DNA of 64,000 nt from Lanius collurio (Eukaryota > Chordata > Aves > Passeriformes > Laniidae): NCBI GenBank assembly GCA_020086605.1, contig JACBWW010000017.1, positions 6,090,579 to 6,154,578 on the forward strand. The letters run 5' to 3'. Made by a program: the position numbers and the translations under genes. The first letter of the stretch is position 1. Each line of letters begins with the position of its first letter. The notes beneath the pieces are model-generated. The model was not told where the DNA came from and did no database searches. It saw nothing but the letters and a program-made list of their open reading frames with translations. Shown here piece by piece: positions 21,334-34,687 of the stretch.

Positions 21334-23465
21334 TATATCCAGGAAATCCTCCATCTGCCAGTAGTATTCCTACAGTTGCCCTCCTGCCCCAGGGGCAATG
21401 CCTTGCAGGAGGAAGCGGCGGCGAGCGCAGGCTCAGGGCCCACTCGTGGCCGTGGGGGGTCAGCTCCACTTCCAAGTTGATTGGCTCAATACCAGAGAAG
21501 ATGTACAATTAAATAGCAACAATAAGGATTAAAAAAACCCCAAGCAACCCATGTTTCGTACGCCAGAAGTTTCCCAAATTGCTGGCAGGTTTGCAGTGAG
21601 GCACCTGTCGATGAGCAGGTATCCAAGAGCACCATCCCTGTGGTTGGGGATAGAAACAGTTCAGCCAATAGAAAAATCCTCAGATCTGTGTTTTGGGGTT
21701 GTTTCCCTTGTCTGTGTGTCTCTGCACCCCCAGAAGTTCCCTCCAGCTGCTCCCAGGGTAGTGGGGCTGGGACACCAGAACTGTCTCCTCCTGTGCTGAT
21801 AATGCCAGCAATCACTCCCATCACTACATTTTCCAAGGGGGACTTTAAAGCCAGTAGGTTTTAAATCCATTTTGCTTTTTCCATACCACTGGTGTAGGCA
21901 CTTAGTGTATCACTGATGCTCAGATTTTTTGTCCAGTTACATCTCGTGGCCAAATAGTGTCATGTTCTCAGACTGACTTAAATAGCAGAAGGCCAAGGTA
22001 GCCTCCAATATCCTTCCTAAACACGATGATCAATCTCATTTTAAAAACCAAATGCCTTTAGTTTTTCAGCTTGGTCTTCAGGTGTTGCTCTTTCTTCCCT
22101 CAAAAACTGTACTCACAGGATAAATAACCAAATAAAATTCATATCCATCTGTTTTGCTTGAATTACCCGATTCACCTATGTAAAAAAAATAGTACAATCA
22201 GCGTGACCCACTGGATTTTGGAGCTGCAGCATCCTCAGTGCTGGAGAGTCCTAAGGAGCACCTGCTGAGGAGTTTGAGCACAGTGTTGCTGTTTTGGCTT
22301 TGCTCTCCCAAAGCCCCCTACAAGGGCTGCCCAGGTCCTTATGGTTACACCTCCCCACCGCTGCTGACAGTTCCTCTGCATATTCAGGCACCAGAACTGA
22401 TGGGGAAAGATCTCATGGCCAAATCCTTACGAAATTAAATAAATTACAAAATAATTTACAAAAAAAAGGGGTTGGGTTTTGTTTTGAGCTAGTTCATGTA
22501 ATTTCTTAAATAGTTGAAGGTTTTGCTTGTTTTGCTCTCCACAGTGGTATTATGCAGACCAGACACCACTCTCAAGTCTGCTACAAGGCTGGGAGAAACC
22601 AAGGGATGTTGCATGAACTCTTCCCTCATCCCTCCCCTCCCACCCACTTCTGTTCAGTGTTTTTAGAAATGTGAAGTGAAGACCAAACAGCCAACATCAT
22701 TCAGACTCAGAAAAACCAGGGTCATCTTCCTCTTGAAGACCTTATTGCCCTTCCAGGTCATCGACAAACCACAGTGCTATTCACGTACTACAGGTAGAAA
22801 ATAAATAAATACAGATATATTATGCAAAATAATATGATTGTACACATAATACATCTGAGGTATTACCAATTTAAATAAGGTTTCATGCTAGTTCAAGCTT
22901 CAGTGGCTAGTTAAATTCTGGAACTTGCAATAAATAGATGAAGAATGATTATGTATAGTGTGTGGATCTCTTCTGTAAACCTCGTCAGATTTAAACGTAA
23001 GAGCGTGTTGGGTCAACTCTTACGCAAACCACAAATTTTCACAATAAATACAGCTTCAAAAAGTTGCCTTAAAAAGTTCCTGCAACACTGAAACGTTTCT
23101 AGAAGGGGCTGTATGGACGACTGGCAACGTTAGCAAGGAGTATTTCTCAACAGGTCTTTTCATACAAAACACAAGGAAATTCTTAGGTGAAAGTCTTTTT
23201 CCCTCCCTCCCCTCCCCACCCCATCATGAAAGTTTAGAAATTTTTGCACAAACAGCGAGAGAACTGATTGTAGCTGCAGTATGTCAAAACGACCACGTTC
23301 TATAAAGACCAAAAATAGTTCATTTGCTTAGAAAGTCTTCTGCTGTTGCTGTTTTTTCCTCCTTATATTTGAGTAGCACATCATCCTTTCAGTGAAAGTT
23401 TGCCTGTCCAACTGTTCCTCTGTTTTCCTTTTGGCATCAGTCCTTGCCCAAGCCACGTGGGTGTT

Positions 23466-26400
23466 TCACACTTTCACTGTCTCCATCAGCGATGACTTGA
23501 TGGCATCCTCCAAAAGTTGATTGTCTGTGAAAGGGGCTGGGGTTTCAGGGATGGATTCAGACAAGCCAATGAGGGACTCCAAGAAACAGGAGCCCTGATC
23601 TCCAGCTTGCGGGAAGCCAGGGAAATTAGGCAACTGAAACTGTAATGCTGAGAAGTTATCCAGGTTCTCATACTCCTTTAAGGAGTTGTAAAGGGGTCCC
23701 AAGTTATAGTCCGAGAAGGACTGGAAGAAATCCAAGGAATCGGAGGAAAGGCTGAGGTCGGCGTAGCTCTTGGAGCAGGGCTCAGTGGAGGCTGAGGCGC
23801 AGCAGGACAGCCCGTCACACCTCACGTGGGCTGCATCCTCCAGCAAACCCCCACTGTCCTGGTTGGCATTCTCATCCAGGCACTCCGAGAGGTGGGACAA
23901 GTGGCCAGGGACAGGCTTGGCCTCGCTGCCATGGTCCTCGATGAAGAAGTCGGTGGGGTGGAAGCAGCTGAGGTCATCCTGGCCACGCCCGCTCTCCTCC
24001 TCGGCATCCGAGTCGTTGAAGTGGAGGATGCGCGCCAGGCCGTCGTCGTCCACGTCTGACTGGGATTTGTCAGAGGGAAGGCTCTCGTAGGGCTCCTCCA
24101 GGTCCTCGCTGGGGTGGGAGGAGATGGAGGAGTCTGTCATGTCGCTGCTGCAGCTGTTCTCCCCCAGGGCCTCCAGGTCGGGGCTGAACTGGAAGGCAGG
24201 TGCCAGCGGCACCGCGTGCTCCTCCAAGGAGCCCTTCCCTGCTGCGCATCCCAGCGGCGGGAGCCGCTCCCGGAATGGGGGCTCAGCTTCCACCACCTTC
24301 TCGCTGCTCTGCTGCTGCTTCTCCAGCTCCAGCTTCATGATGGTGTGGATGAAATGTGTCTGCACGCGGGCCTGGTTGAACTCGATCCTGCCCTCAGTGT
24401 TGCCACAGCCGTCCTTGGTGCAGCCGCAGGGGAAGGAGGTGTGATCCATCTGGCACAGGGGGAAGCAGAGGGGGAGGATTAGGATTGAACGCAGTGGCAC
24501 AAAACCAAAACTGCCTGTGATTCTCCTGCCCCGAGAAACCAAGTGGCAGCTGAGGGCTTTAAAAGCAGAAAAAGAAAAACAACAAAAAGACACACAGCTC
24601 TTTTGAAGAGGGGTCATAAAAAATTGGATTTCAGTACAAGTGAAGGAAATTGAAAGATTCAAAAAAAAAGGCAAAATATAATGGTCCAAAAAGAGACTTA
24701 AAGGGGGAAAAGTGAGTTTTTTCTTCATTGCTGTTTAATGATCTCACTATCTGATCTGCAGCAGCCACTAGAGGGGGGCTGTGACACACACAGAGCACCC
24801 GTGTGCACCCCCCTCCACCACCCCCAGCCTCCAAACTGGTGAGCAGCGCCCAAAATAGGGAATGAGGCTCCCCAAATACAGCTGGGCAGGGACCCACAAA
24901 AAATACCCTGGAAAACAGAACTCACTAATTGAATACAGAGGGATTATCCCACAGTGCAGGTGGCCTGCACAGCTCGCTGTGGGCTGACGCTCAGCTGACA
25001 CTCCCACGTTCGTGTGAGCGTGCTGGGATTTGTGACACACACCAAAAGAAAAAAGAATTAAAAATAAAACCTGTAGGAGAGGGAGAAAGCACAGCCTCGT
25101 GTGAGGAAAAAGAAGCTCTTCCTTGCAGACATTCCCACGTGGCCCATCTCCAACAGGAGATCAAGCAGGTATGGGTCTCGTGGGGATGCAGAGCAGGGAC
25201 ATTCTCACTGCAGGCTCTGGTAGTGTGAGAATGGCTGCATGTGTGATTTGGGAAGAGGACACTTCCGAGCAGAGTCTGCCTTGCAGCCTGAGGGATGCTC
25301 CAAGATCTCTCCTCACCTCCAAGCGCAGGTGGATTTACAGCCTGCCCCAGCTTTGCCCAACCCGCTCACACCCCCCTGCTCTAACGCACAGCTGGAGCCA
25401 CGGCATCCCCCCGTGCCCAGGGGTGAGGGCAGTACCTGGCATTTAATGCCTGCCAAGCTGCAGCTGCAGGTCTCGGGGTCGCAGACCTCGCGGCAGTCAC
25501 AGCCGCAGTCCTCCCGGGACAGGCGGATGCTGTGCAGCTCCCGCTTCTCCTCCTTGTCGATCTTCTTCACCCCCACGGCCTTCAGCAGCGCGCGCCTCTT
25601 CTTGGCGGGGTAGGGCTGCAGGAAGAAGCCGTCCTCCAGGTCCACGCTGCTGACATCAATGTCATCATCGGAGATGTCCTCAATGGTGAGCTGGTTGGCC
25701 TCTTCAGACTCCTTCGTGCCGTTCATGGTTAGCTGAGGGCAAAAAATGGACAAAGCATTAGGAGCTTGTTTGGGACTCACAGCTGTTGGAACCCCCATCT
25801 CAGGGGAAATAAGAAAGGAATGGCCAGCCCCAGGATCAATATCTAAGTCAGAGCCCACAAAGATCTGACACCCGGCTGAGGGTGTGTCCTGCGATATCAA
25901 GTGTGTAAATGAGAAATGAAAAGACTTTGGGAGATGCCAAGAGGATTCTCAAGTGGATCCCAGAATGGAGAGCTACTACCAAAAGAGTAAAAACGTCTTC
26001 AGCATCCTTTCCATCACCTTTCAAAGGTGGAGACCTAAATGAAAATTCCCCACCAGAGCCTATGCTTCTTGGAGACCCAAACTGAGAGCTAAGGATCGAT
26101 GCCCCCAGGTCTCAGAGGCTCTTACTAAAACCTGGCCAATTAACTAACAACATCCACCAGCTCCTCATCAACCCAGCCCCACGCTCCTACTCACTTTCCA
26201 TTTCAACGCTTCCAACTTCTCCTCTTTTAATTTCTCTTCGAGTTTGCCCCGACGGACGTTTTCCTGCTCCTTTGAAAACTCTGCCAGTGTGAACTGCCGG
26301 GAGGAGCTGTGTTTGCTCACCATCCCCAGGGTACAGCCCCCACGGCTAGGCACACTCGTGAAGCCCTGGCAGCGTGGGAAGTAAAACACAGTGACCCGGT

Positions 26401-28917
26401 CAAACTCCACATTGTTCTTCTTTAGTCGCTTGGATTTCTTCAGGATAGATGTGGCTAAAAAGAGGAGAATTAAAAAAAGAAAAGTCAGTGCTGCCATGCT
26501 GCAGATGGAATAGAAATACTACAAACAGGTGGGACCTGCAGTTAAGCCTCTCAACAGGGACACGATGGGACAGGGCTACAACCTTTCCTGGTGATGTTTT
26601 AGGAGCTAATACTTCAAAGGTGGGATGAGGATGGAGAGATGGAGAGGATGCTAAGCCCCGCTGCATCGGAGTAACCAAAGAGATTCACCCTACGAGGTGG
26701 CTGCTGCTTCTCCTTCCCACTTGACTTCCCCCAGGGAACATCCATTTGCTTATTCTTCACGTGTGGCAGAGCACAACAAACAAGCAACCAGCCACCCTAC
26801 ATGTCTGTCTCTCTAAATCCACTCTGGAGCCCCTGCTCTGCTCCCAGGATGCTGGGGCATTGACATTTCCAGGGCTGCATGGCTCCAGCTTTTGTGGCAG
26901 GGCAGAAAATAGCCCAAATGGCTGCCTTTTCTGGTACTTCCTTTCACCATCCACTGGGAGGAACTCTGAATCTATGGTTTATTCTCTAGAGACTCATTTG
27001 AGAGCAGCTGCAAAGATGTTAATCTTTGTGCAGGTGATCCCCGGGTAAACATGGCAATACATGACTCTGGTTTATCTTAAACTGCTGAAACATGCTACAC
27101 ACCATTTACAGCAGAGCCTCTCCAGAGATACCTGGCCCTACACATCTGCACGTGCAAACACAGCAGATGGAGGGGGATTAATTAGTCGGGGCAGGTTCAG
27201 AGTCAGTGAGTTTCCACGAGTGTGGCTGGCCAAGAAAGGAAAGCGAGGCACAGCAGCCCCGGGTTACAGAGCTGCGTGAGTGTGGCAGGAACGAGAACCA
27301 GCTACACCCAAACTTGTGGTAGGGAGGTATTTCTAGTCCCATGCTCTGTTGGTGCATGGGTGCTTCAGTTGCCTCTGTGGAAAAAAAAATAACCCAGAAA
27401 GAATGGGTGACTGCTGCAGAGCTGGGATCAAGCCCGGCTCCTCTGGAGGCACAGGCAGCCACAGGCACAGTGGGATCCAAAAAAGGACTAAAAAACCCAA
27501 GGGGCTCAGCTGGTTTTGTGGGCCCCAAGGGCTGTGAAAGTGCAAGACTGGACAGTTAACTGCACCCACATTTCACAGGTCTCGCTTGCCAAAATACAGT
27601 GTTTCGGTTTCACATGAAAAAAAAGAAAAAAAGAAAAAAGAAGTGTTCACCCAGCTGTGTCAGCAGCTTCTGCTCAATAGCTGGGGGTTCACACTGGGCC
27701 CTGCACTCACTCTGATCATATCTTTGCACTGTGCGTTGCATTTTCACAACAACCTTGACTCAATCTCCTAAAACACGAGCTCTTTATCAGTAGGCAAGTT
27801 AACCACCACGATCATCTATTGGCCGAGCTGCTGCACTTTGGCATTTGCTTCTCTCTCCCTGCACCCCTCCTCCGAAATTGTTTTCCCATTCCTGACCCTT
27901 TTCCAATTGAGCCAGAGAATACAAAAAGTTCATTGTTTTGTCACAAAACCTGGGAAGACAAGCAAGAATGAGACTCTTTATTATTACAAGACTTCTAAAG
28001 CCTTTTCAGACCGCTGCGTGTTTGTGTATGTCTGCTAAGTGGACCTTAACTGCTACATACAGTGGGTGTTCAGTATAATTTACTAGGTTGGACTATTTCT
28101 CCTCCATGAAGATGTTCCTCTATTGTACTTTTTATATTTCCCTTCACATGGCAGATAAAGGGCTTTACAACACTGCCTTCTGTGTGTTTTCCTAAAAGCT
28201 CTCAAAACTTATATTGCTGGGAAAACAGAATAGCTTTTATCTGTACTAGCAGTGGAGGCAATGTCAAACGTGTCATGTTCTTTGGCAAAGTACCCAATTT
28301 ACGTAGGAAACAAGTTCTGAAATGGTAATTACGCTACTGGTTAATCATTTTTAAAAACCAGCGTTACGGGCCTTCACTGTCTGATTAGATTTTGCCTGTG
28401 AAACAGCTTGGCAGGGAACTGAGGGTTGGTGGGATGGTCCTGCAGCAGGGGCTTGGAGGCACCCACATGCATACCCAGGTCCTTGGGTTTCTATGCATGG
28501 AAACCTGGACTTCAGCAAAAATATTCTAAAGGAATAATAAATACTGGAAGGAAGGGCTGAGAAAGACTACTGTGGGGAGGCTGGATGATTATAAACTGGT
28601 GTCATGACAGGTAGCTGGCATCACAGCCACTTCTACCCATAAGGGCATGCTCCAGGGGGATCTCTGTGTGGTCATGACCCACCACCACCCTATGAAAAAC
28701 CCATGCAGAGGCATGGCTGATGCTGGGAAAGCCACAGGTACTCACGGGTGAAGCTGGATGTTAAGGCAGAGCTGGGCTTGGGCTCCCCACGGGAATTCTC
28801 TTCATCAGTGTCCCAGCCTGAGGATGCTGAGGAGGAAAGTGGGGAGCAGGAGGAGGAGGAGCAGTAGGTGCTGTCATCCCCCAGCTCTTCGTACTTCCTT
28901 TTCAATACTCCGCTCAT
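23466..28917 (-). CDS. CSRNP1: CSRNP1, cysteine/serine-rich nuclear protein 1 (4 coding exons, 570 aa)
   Basis: A nuclear, axin/Wnt- and cytokine-inducible DNA-binding transcriptional regulator, also called AXUD1. Coding exons on the minus strand are 28917-28746, 26454-26195, 25732-25436 and 24449-23466, with phases 1, 0 and 0 and canonical GT/AG borders. It begins [12 protein letters not shown]. Next come a Ser-rich stretch with an acidic WDTDEE (19-45), SFTPTSILKK, a basic segment (63-70) and the conserved [18 protein letters not shown] (80-97). DISDDDID (163-170), [12 protein letters not shown] (180-191) and a Cys-rich domain follow, with Cys at 220, 222, 224, 228, 233, 235, 242, 251, 253 and 258. 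Last are [12 protein letters not shown] and an acidic/serine-rich activation-type region. The end ([23 protein letters not shown]) matches CSRNP1, not CSRNP2 or CSRNP3. Human CSRNP1 is about 589 aa. The ATG at 28917 is chosen because the family starts M(S/T)G(V/L)LKRK; the acceptor lies 24 nt upstream, leaving a short 5' UTR piece (28918-28941). The gene is convergent with the elastase gene. Confidence 0.96.
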
Positions 28918-29777
28918 GTTGATGCCGTTTTTGTCATATAACTGGAAAACAAAGGAGAAAAGCAAAATGAAGCCAGGGAAATACTGGCAGTTTCCAGTGA
29001 TGAGCAAGACAGCTGTAACCCCCAGCAAGGCTTCCCCATCACATCCACTTGGCCATGCAGATGTGATTCCCAGAAAGTGCTCCCCCTAAAACATCTCCCC
29101 TTGCTACGCTCACTGTGCACACCTGTGAATTTCTCTCCCATTTGACAACACTGCAGGAAAAAAAAAGACCATCCCAGACAACAAAGTGTCCAGAAACCAA
29201 TTCAATCAACACAAATGTTATCAAACAGTAAGTATTACATTTTGCTTACTAATTCTTTTATGCTCACTCCTCACCCAGATCGCTTTCTATGCAGTTACAG
29301 CTTTAACGTCTTGCTAATTACAAAAATAAGCCAGTTTGCAGAAAACAATCTGTTGGCATGATTTACTTGCTACAGCCCCCCGGGGAAACAGACTTATTAA
29401 ATGAAGCACTGAAATACAAATATATCAACTGTGAAGAACAGCCCTTCTCCTCACGGTGCCTTTCATAGTCAGTCCCCCATTCAATAAGCTATTCTTGTTT
29501 AGGCTGGGTTATGTATCAAGCATAGTAGCAATTAAAAACAACGCAGCTAATTAAAAACAAAGGAGCTCTGTACTTGCCTAGATTCCTAAATTTCCTGCAT
29601 GCTTTGCCCCTGCTCATCGTAAAGGGAAAAAAATAAAAGAAAAGCCAAAAATAACTGTGTTGCATCTTTTAAACTTTGCTTTTATAAAGTTTGTGCAAAT
29701 TCAGGAGATAAAAAAAAAAAATACACAAAAGCTACAGACTTTGCCCACAGTAGGTTTGGACAACAGCCTCAGGCACA

Positions 29778-29872
29778 GGGTGGGATTTTTGGGGTGGTCC
29801 TGTGCAGGGCCAGGAGTTGGGACTTGATGATTTTGTGGCTCACTTCAACTTAAGATATTCTATGGTTTTAAT
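29778..29872 (+). mobile_element. CR1 LINE tail fragment (forward orientation)
   Basis: A decayed forward CR1 tail: 'gggtggtcctgtgcagggccaggagttgggacttgatgattttgtggc' then 'cacttcaacttaagatattctatggttt'. It lies in CSRNP1 intron 1, antisense to the gene. Confidence 0.8.
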
Positions 29873-32280
29873 GGGTTATCAGCACCCACCCAACCTGGGA
29901 TGCTCCTGCACTTATGACAGATCATTCCACCTTCTAGACCCTGGCAACACCACCCCAGCTGCCAGTGCTCCTGCAGAAGGCACTGCCAGCTTGTTTTGGA
30001 GCCAGTGAGCCATGCCCAGAGCTGAGAGCCAGGCTGCAGCCAGAGGGGTGATGTGCTCTGATCCCATCCCACCAAGCTGTAAGGAACAACCATGATGGGA
30101 GAGATTCAGCCTCAGCCCAGGAATTCCTCCCAGCAAGGAGGGGAGAGCCCCAGTCACCCCATAATACACAAAAGCCAAAGCATCCTTACAATTTGGATGA
30201 TGCTGGGACAGCAGACAGCCCTGGGACGGTGGCAGTGCAGATACAGGGGTGCCAGGCACCCAGTCCACATCCCCTCCCAGAACATGAAACTTCTCCACCC
30301 ACCAAATTCACTCTTTGCAACCCAAACACTTTCTCACTCCGCTTTGCATGTCTGAAGTTAATTTAAGTCTCTGAAAAAGAAAGAAAAAAACCAACAAAAA
30401 CCACTATACCTGCCCTTCTGCCAGCCCTGAGGAGGCAGCACAGACACCTCACCAGTTTCAGAACCTCCCCACGATGGGATTTTCAGTGTCCCAACAGCAC
30501 TGAGCAGTATCACGTTGCAGGACAGGAGCACACACAGTTCCTTCCAAGCCCTGCACCAACCCTCCCTTAATTATGTTTACCACCAGCTTCCCAGGAGACA
30601 ATAGTCACCCAAAAGGTCAAAAAAGTCCTGGATGAAGCACTTCCCTGGCCTGGAGAAGTTAATAATTCTCTGCAAGGCTTGCTTACAGAGCCAGTACATC
30701 CTCCATGGTCTTCTGAAGCTGGGGAGAAGTGATCCCTCCATCCTTCCTCCTCCTCAAGGAGCTGCAGGTGGTTTTGCCACAGAGGGGTTGTTTTTTTGGC
30801 CTTAATCCAAAATAGATGCAGAGAAGGTGGATTTGGCCACCATCCAACCCCAGCAGCATGTCCTACTCGACACCTGGATTAACCCCTTTCATGCCTGCTC
30901 CACGGCAAAGCTGAGCTCACAGGCAGCCACAAAACAGCGAATAACAAACATTTGATTTGTATTATTTTTGTGCATGTGCCTCCTGCTCTGTCTCATGTTT
31001 GCTTTAAGAAACAACCAGGAGCAAAGAAACTCTCCAAATCCATGGCAAGGGTCTGAATCAAAGCCTGGGCTGCAAAGGGTTGCAGACCCCACTGTCCACA
31101 TGGAACAGGCAAAAACTTTGCAAAAAAAATCCCGTGTGTGGCTTGAAAGAGCATCAGTTCCTGCTGCAGAGACAATGCTCTGAAGGACAGTGAGGGATGA
31201 CAGTGAGAGATGCCACTATAGCCAAGGGAGGGAGGAACCAGCTCCCCAAAATGCCTGTAGGACACATGTCCAACAGCAAACGCCCTCAGAGATGTGATGC
31301 TGACCACATCCAAGACTCGTGGGAGACACCAGAGGGTGCTGGAGCAGCCAAGGTCATGCTGCTGAGACAGGGTTAACTCCCAGGTCTGGACCAAAGATGC
31401 AGCAGCCCTGATGCTCAGGCCACCTGCCAACCCAACAGCCCATCAGGGGCCGCAGCACAGCCCCCCAAACCACCCCACAGGGAAAACCAGAGCGTTCTCC
31501 TCCAGCCAGAGAACCCAGCTACACAAACACCAAGCTGGAGGCAAGGCAGGCTGTGCATAAGATGGTGCAATTCTATTTATTTATTTTTTAAATACTGTCA
31601 TCAGCCAGGAGGATGAAGGGAGGTGTGTGCAGCTCCCTATCTATGAGAATGAGCCAAATGGATAGGGAAAAACCCCACTTTTGGCATGCTGTCTTCTTCA
31701 AAACACCTATTGTTTTGTTGATGCAAAGTAGGTGTTGTGCAAACAGGAATCCCAGCTAATGGGAAAAAGCTGGTGAACCTGCTGCCCACCAGCCAAAATA
31801 TATTAATTTTCCACTGTTACACCTTCCCCCTCATTGCTGATTTATGGCTGTGATGTTTTCCAAGTCAAGTTTTCAAATCCTTCTCAGGAGCAATGTAGTG
31901 GAGCTGCACCCATCGATGCCTGCTTCTATCCTACCCCAAAAAATCCTCCAGATGGGCATGTTACTGTCAAAGCCAGGATGATCCTCTGCTCCCCTCCTCG
32001 CCCTGGCACGTGGGGACAGAATTCACACCAGCAATTTGGATACTGCCTTTAAAGCCATGTCACCGAGGCCACTGGCCACTCAGCCAAAAAAGTCCAGAAG
32101 CCCATTCAGACACAATGAGGATATTTTAATTGCAGTAATTTTGCAAGGAACCTTAAATCCACAGTGGTGTCTTACAAGTAACTCCCAAAAATGTCCACAG
32201 CAGCATGAAACAATAAATATCTACATCTGAGCTTGCCACTGCAAATCTCTGCAGGTACCACAAAGTGCAGGATTTTACCA

Positions 32281-32324
32281 TCTTCTCCTTCTCTCTCCTT
32301 TTTTTTTTTTTTTTTTTTTTTTTT
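32281..32324. repeat. Polypyrimidine/poly-T tract
   Basis: About 44 consecutive pyrimidines (TCTTCTCCTT, CTCTCTCC, then about 26 T). A simple tract in CSRNP1 intron 1, likely to vary in length. Confidence 0.9.
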
Positions 32325-32543
32325 ACATAACCTGAAATAAAATAATCCTATCTTCCTTTCAGTTGCCAAAAAAGACATTCTGTTCTTGGCTAAGACTTCT
32401 TACTCATCTATTTTACTGAAAACAGCTTTTGGAACAAGTACATAATGCAATGGATCAAACCCGCAGGAATTCCTCTCTGGCACCAGAACTCCCACTATCC
32501 TGGGAATACTTTCTAACAAATATTTAGCCCAGATGTGCATTCC

Positions 32544-32640
32544 TTTCTTTCTCTCTCCCTCCTTTCTTTTTTTTTTTTTTAAAGCATTAAAGTTTGGGGG
32601 GGGGGGGAAGGGGGGCAGTCTAGTTGGGGGGAAGGGAATC
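32544..32640. repeat. Polypyrimidine tract followed by G-runs (G-quadruplex candidate)
   Basis: A CT/T tract (32544-32580) is followed by about 12 consecutive G, then GGGGGG and TTGGGGGGAAGGG, all within about 45 bp on the plus strand. Four or more G-runs with short loops satisfy the usual quadruplex pattern. It lies within CSRNP1 intron 1, on the template strand. Confidence 0.75.
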
Positions 32641-33269
32641 AAATCTGCAAAGTCCCATTTCTGGCACCCAGCAAGTCGCAGGGCAAAGCCCTAACACACT
32701 GGAATGCAAGGAATTAATGTTTTAACTATCCTCCTCTTGGACGACGTCTCAACAGTAAATATTTCGAGTAATTTAGATTTAAGAAGGTTTGGCATTTGTT
32801 TAGCCAAGTGCAGAGGAAGGCAACTAAAAGTCCCTACCAGTGTCCAGTCTCCAGGAGACTGCACAAAGAGGCACCGTGGCTTTGGGCAGAATTACGAGGA
32901 GAAGATGTTTCGGTGTTGTTTTTGGGGCTGCAGATGTGCTTTGAAGTGTCAGGCAATCACAGCAGTGCAAGCAAAGCCAAGGAAACTCCTCACAGCGAGT
33001 GCAGCAGCTGCCTTTGCTTGTGCCACAATTCCCATGGTATCGCAGGAGAACACCCAGGAGCAAGAATATTTCAAATTTTGGGGGTTCTGTCGGTGGAGCA
33101 TCCTAAAGAACAGAAGGATCCCAAATATGTGCATGAGTCATGAAAGCAAAGTTTCTTTTGCCAAGTGATTTGGGGAACACCAAGAAAACAATACCTCTGA
33201 GCTCCCCAAAACTCAGCACAATGCACTAAAAGTATTTTTTTCCAGTGACTTTTTGTGCTGGTTTGCTGA

Positions 33270-33560
33270 CTTTAAAGCTCAGCCGCCTGCCTGCAGCAAG
33301 ACAAAGTGGCCTCATCCCAGGACACCAAGGTGGACTCTTCCCAGCACACCGGGACAAGGGCTCGGGGGCTGGGAGCGAGTTAAGGACTGTGAGTCAGAGC
33401 GGCTCCCGCTCCCTCCCCCAGAGCCGCAGTGGCTGTGCAGGTCTAGCAGGAGTAAATATTAGTTTAAAAAACACCACCGCATATTTTAGCCAGGTACGGC
33501 TCCGAAGGCAGCTCGTGGAGTTGCTGAGGTTGGTGTTTGTTTGCACGCTGCCGTTTATTG
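33270..33560. promoter_or_regulatory. GC-rich patch with an AP-1 motif in CSRNP1 intron 1
   Basis: Locally GC-rich sequence in an AT-rich intron, with CCGCC, CTCCCGCTCCCTCCCCC and an AP-1 heptamer (TGAGTCA, 33390-33396). It is a candidate intronic enhancer or secondary promoter for the inducible CSRNP1 gene. No exon is recognisable. Confidence 0.3.
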
Positions 33561-34687
33561 TGGGTAAAGAAACCTCGCTGTGAGAATCACCTAAAAGTGC
33601 TGCGGAGCTGAGCTTCCCGCTCAGCTATCCCAGAAATCTGATGTCTAACAGCAGTGGTGATCCCAGTAACACCTCTGCGTTATTTAATAATCACCGCACT
33701 ATCAGCACTGATTCACTGCTTGATCATTTAACTATTTTAATTCTTTGCATATTTACTTAAGTGGTTTCCCCTGTGCCTCCGTGACAGCCTCCTGATGACA
33801 ACACTTCCCAATTTCGGGGCTGACTGGAGCCAAGGGGAGCAGGATCATCCCAGCAGGACCCTCCAGGGGACAGTCCCACGCGTGTTCCCAGCCACATAAA
33901 GCTGTGCTTTCCAGTTCAGACCAGATTATTTTCACCCAGCTGGGTCTAAGGTTTCATAACCTTGCTCCGGTTAAAAATAGCCTCTGCCTACTATGCAACA
34001 GCAAAACCCAAAGTACGTCGTGCTGCGGAGTGGGAGCATGAATCAGTCCGTAGCACCACGAGTTTATTCTCCTGTCAGAGACTGAACAGGCAAAACACCT
34101 TCCCCGGAAAGAACAGCAGAAGTGTTTATTCCATCTCCTAATTTCTGGAAGGCCACAAAGAAAAAAAAAAACAACACAAAAGGCTTGTCAGGTTTTTTTA
34201 CCAAGCCCTTACTTCTTGCTGACAGCTTGAAAGGTAAATTAAGAAATTTTAGCAAATGCATTAAAGGTTATCTGACACGGCCCAAAATGAAAGGAAGGTT
34301 CGCATGTACTCAGTGCAGATTGTGCTCTAACAAACAGGAAAACAGCGAAGTGTGCTTTGTCTAGGAAAATCCTCTATTTGATCACACCTCATGAATAATT
34401 CACACCAGGTTTCCATATTTGTCCTCCTGTAGGTACACGCTGTGCGTTACCTTCCCTGCTATATATACGCATGCATTTCCTGCACTGAATTATTAAAGGC
34501 TTTGCCGGGAGCTGCGGAGTCTCTCCGGGAGGAGAACAAACCCAATCATCCTGAAAACAACCCCGCCCCCCCACCCCACACACACACACTTTGACGGGCT
34601 ATATCAGCAAACTGCTCAGCAGATGAAAATTAAAATAATTTTCATGAAAAATAAGGTAATAAAATAAAATAATAATTGGACAACAGT

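Larger units (their letters stand above)
20480..23465 (-). other. CSRNP1: Long AU-rich 3' UTR of CSRNP1
   Basis: From the TGA at 23466-23468 to the likely cleavage site near 20.48 kb there is about 3 kb of AT-rich sequence with no coding exon or CR1 insertion. On the transcribed (minus) strand it has many AUUUA pentamers, including an overlapping UUAUUUAUUU stretch at about 22799-22813, and a Pumilio-type UGUAAAUA (20894-20901). Such elements commonly destabilise immediate-early mRNAs, which fits the inducible CSRNP1 gene. The extent is inferred from the polyadenylation signal and uniform composition, not from transcript data. Confidence 0.7.

Noticed and set aside
23770..24482. Plus-strand open frames of 77-122 codons opposite the last CSRNP1 exon
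   Set aside because: They are antisense shadows of a GC-rich, serine/acidic-rich coding exon.
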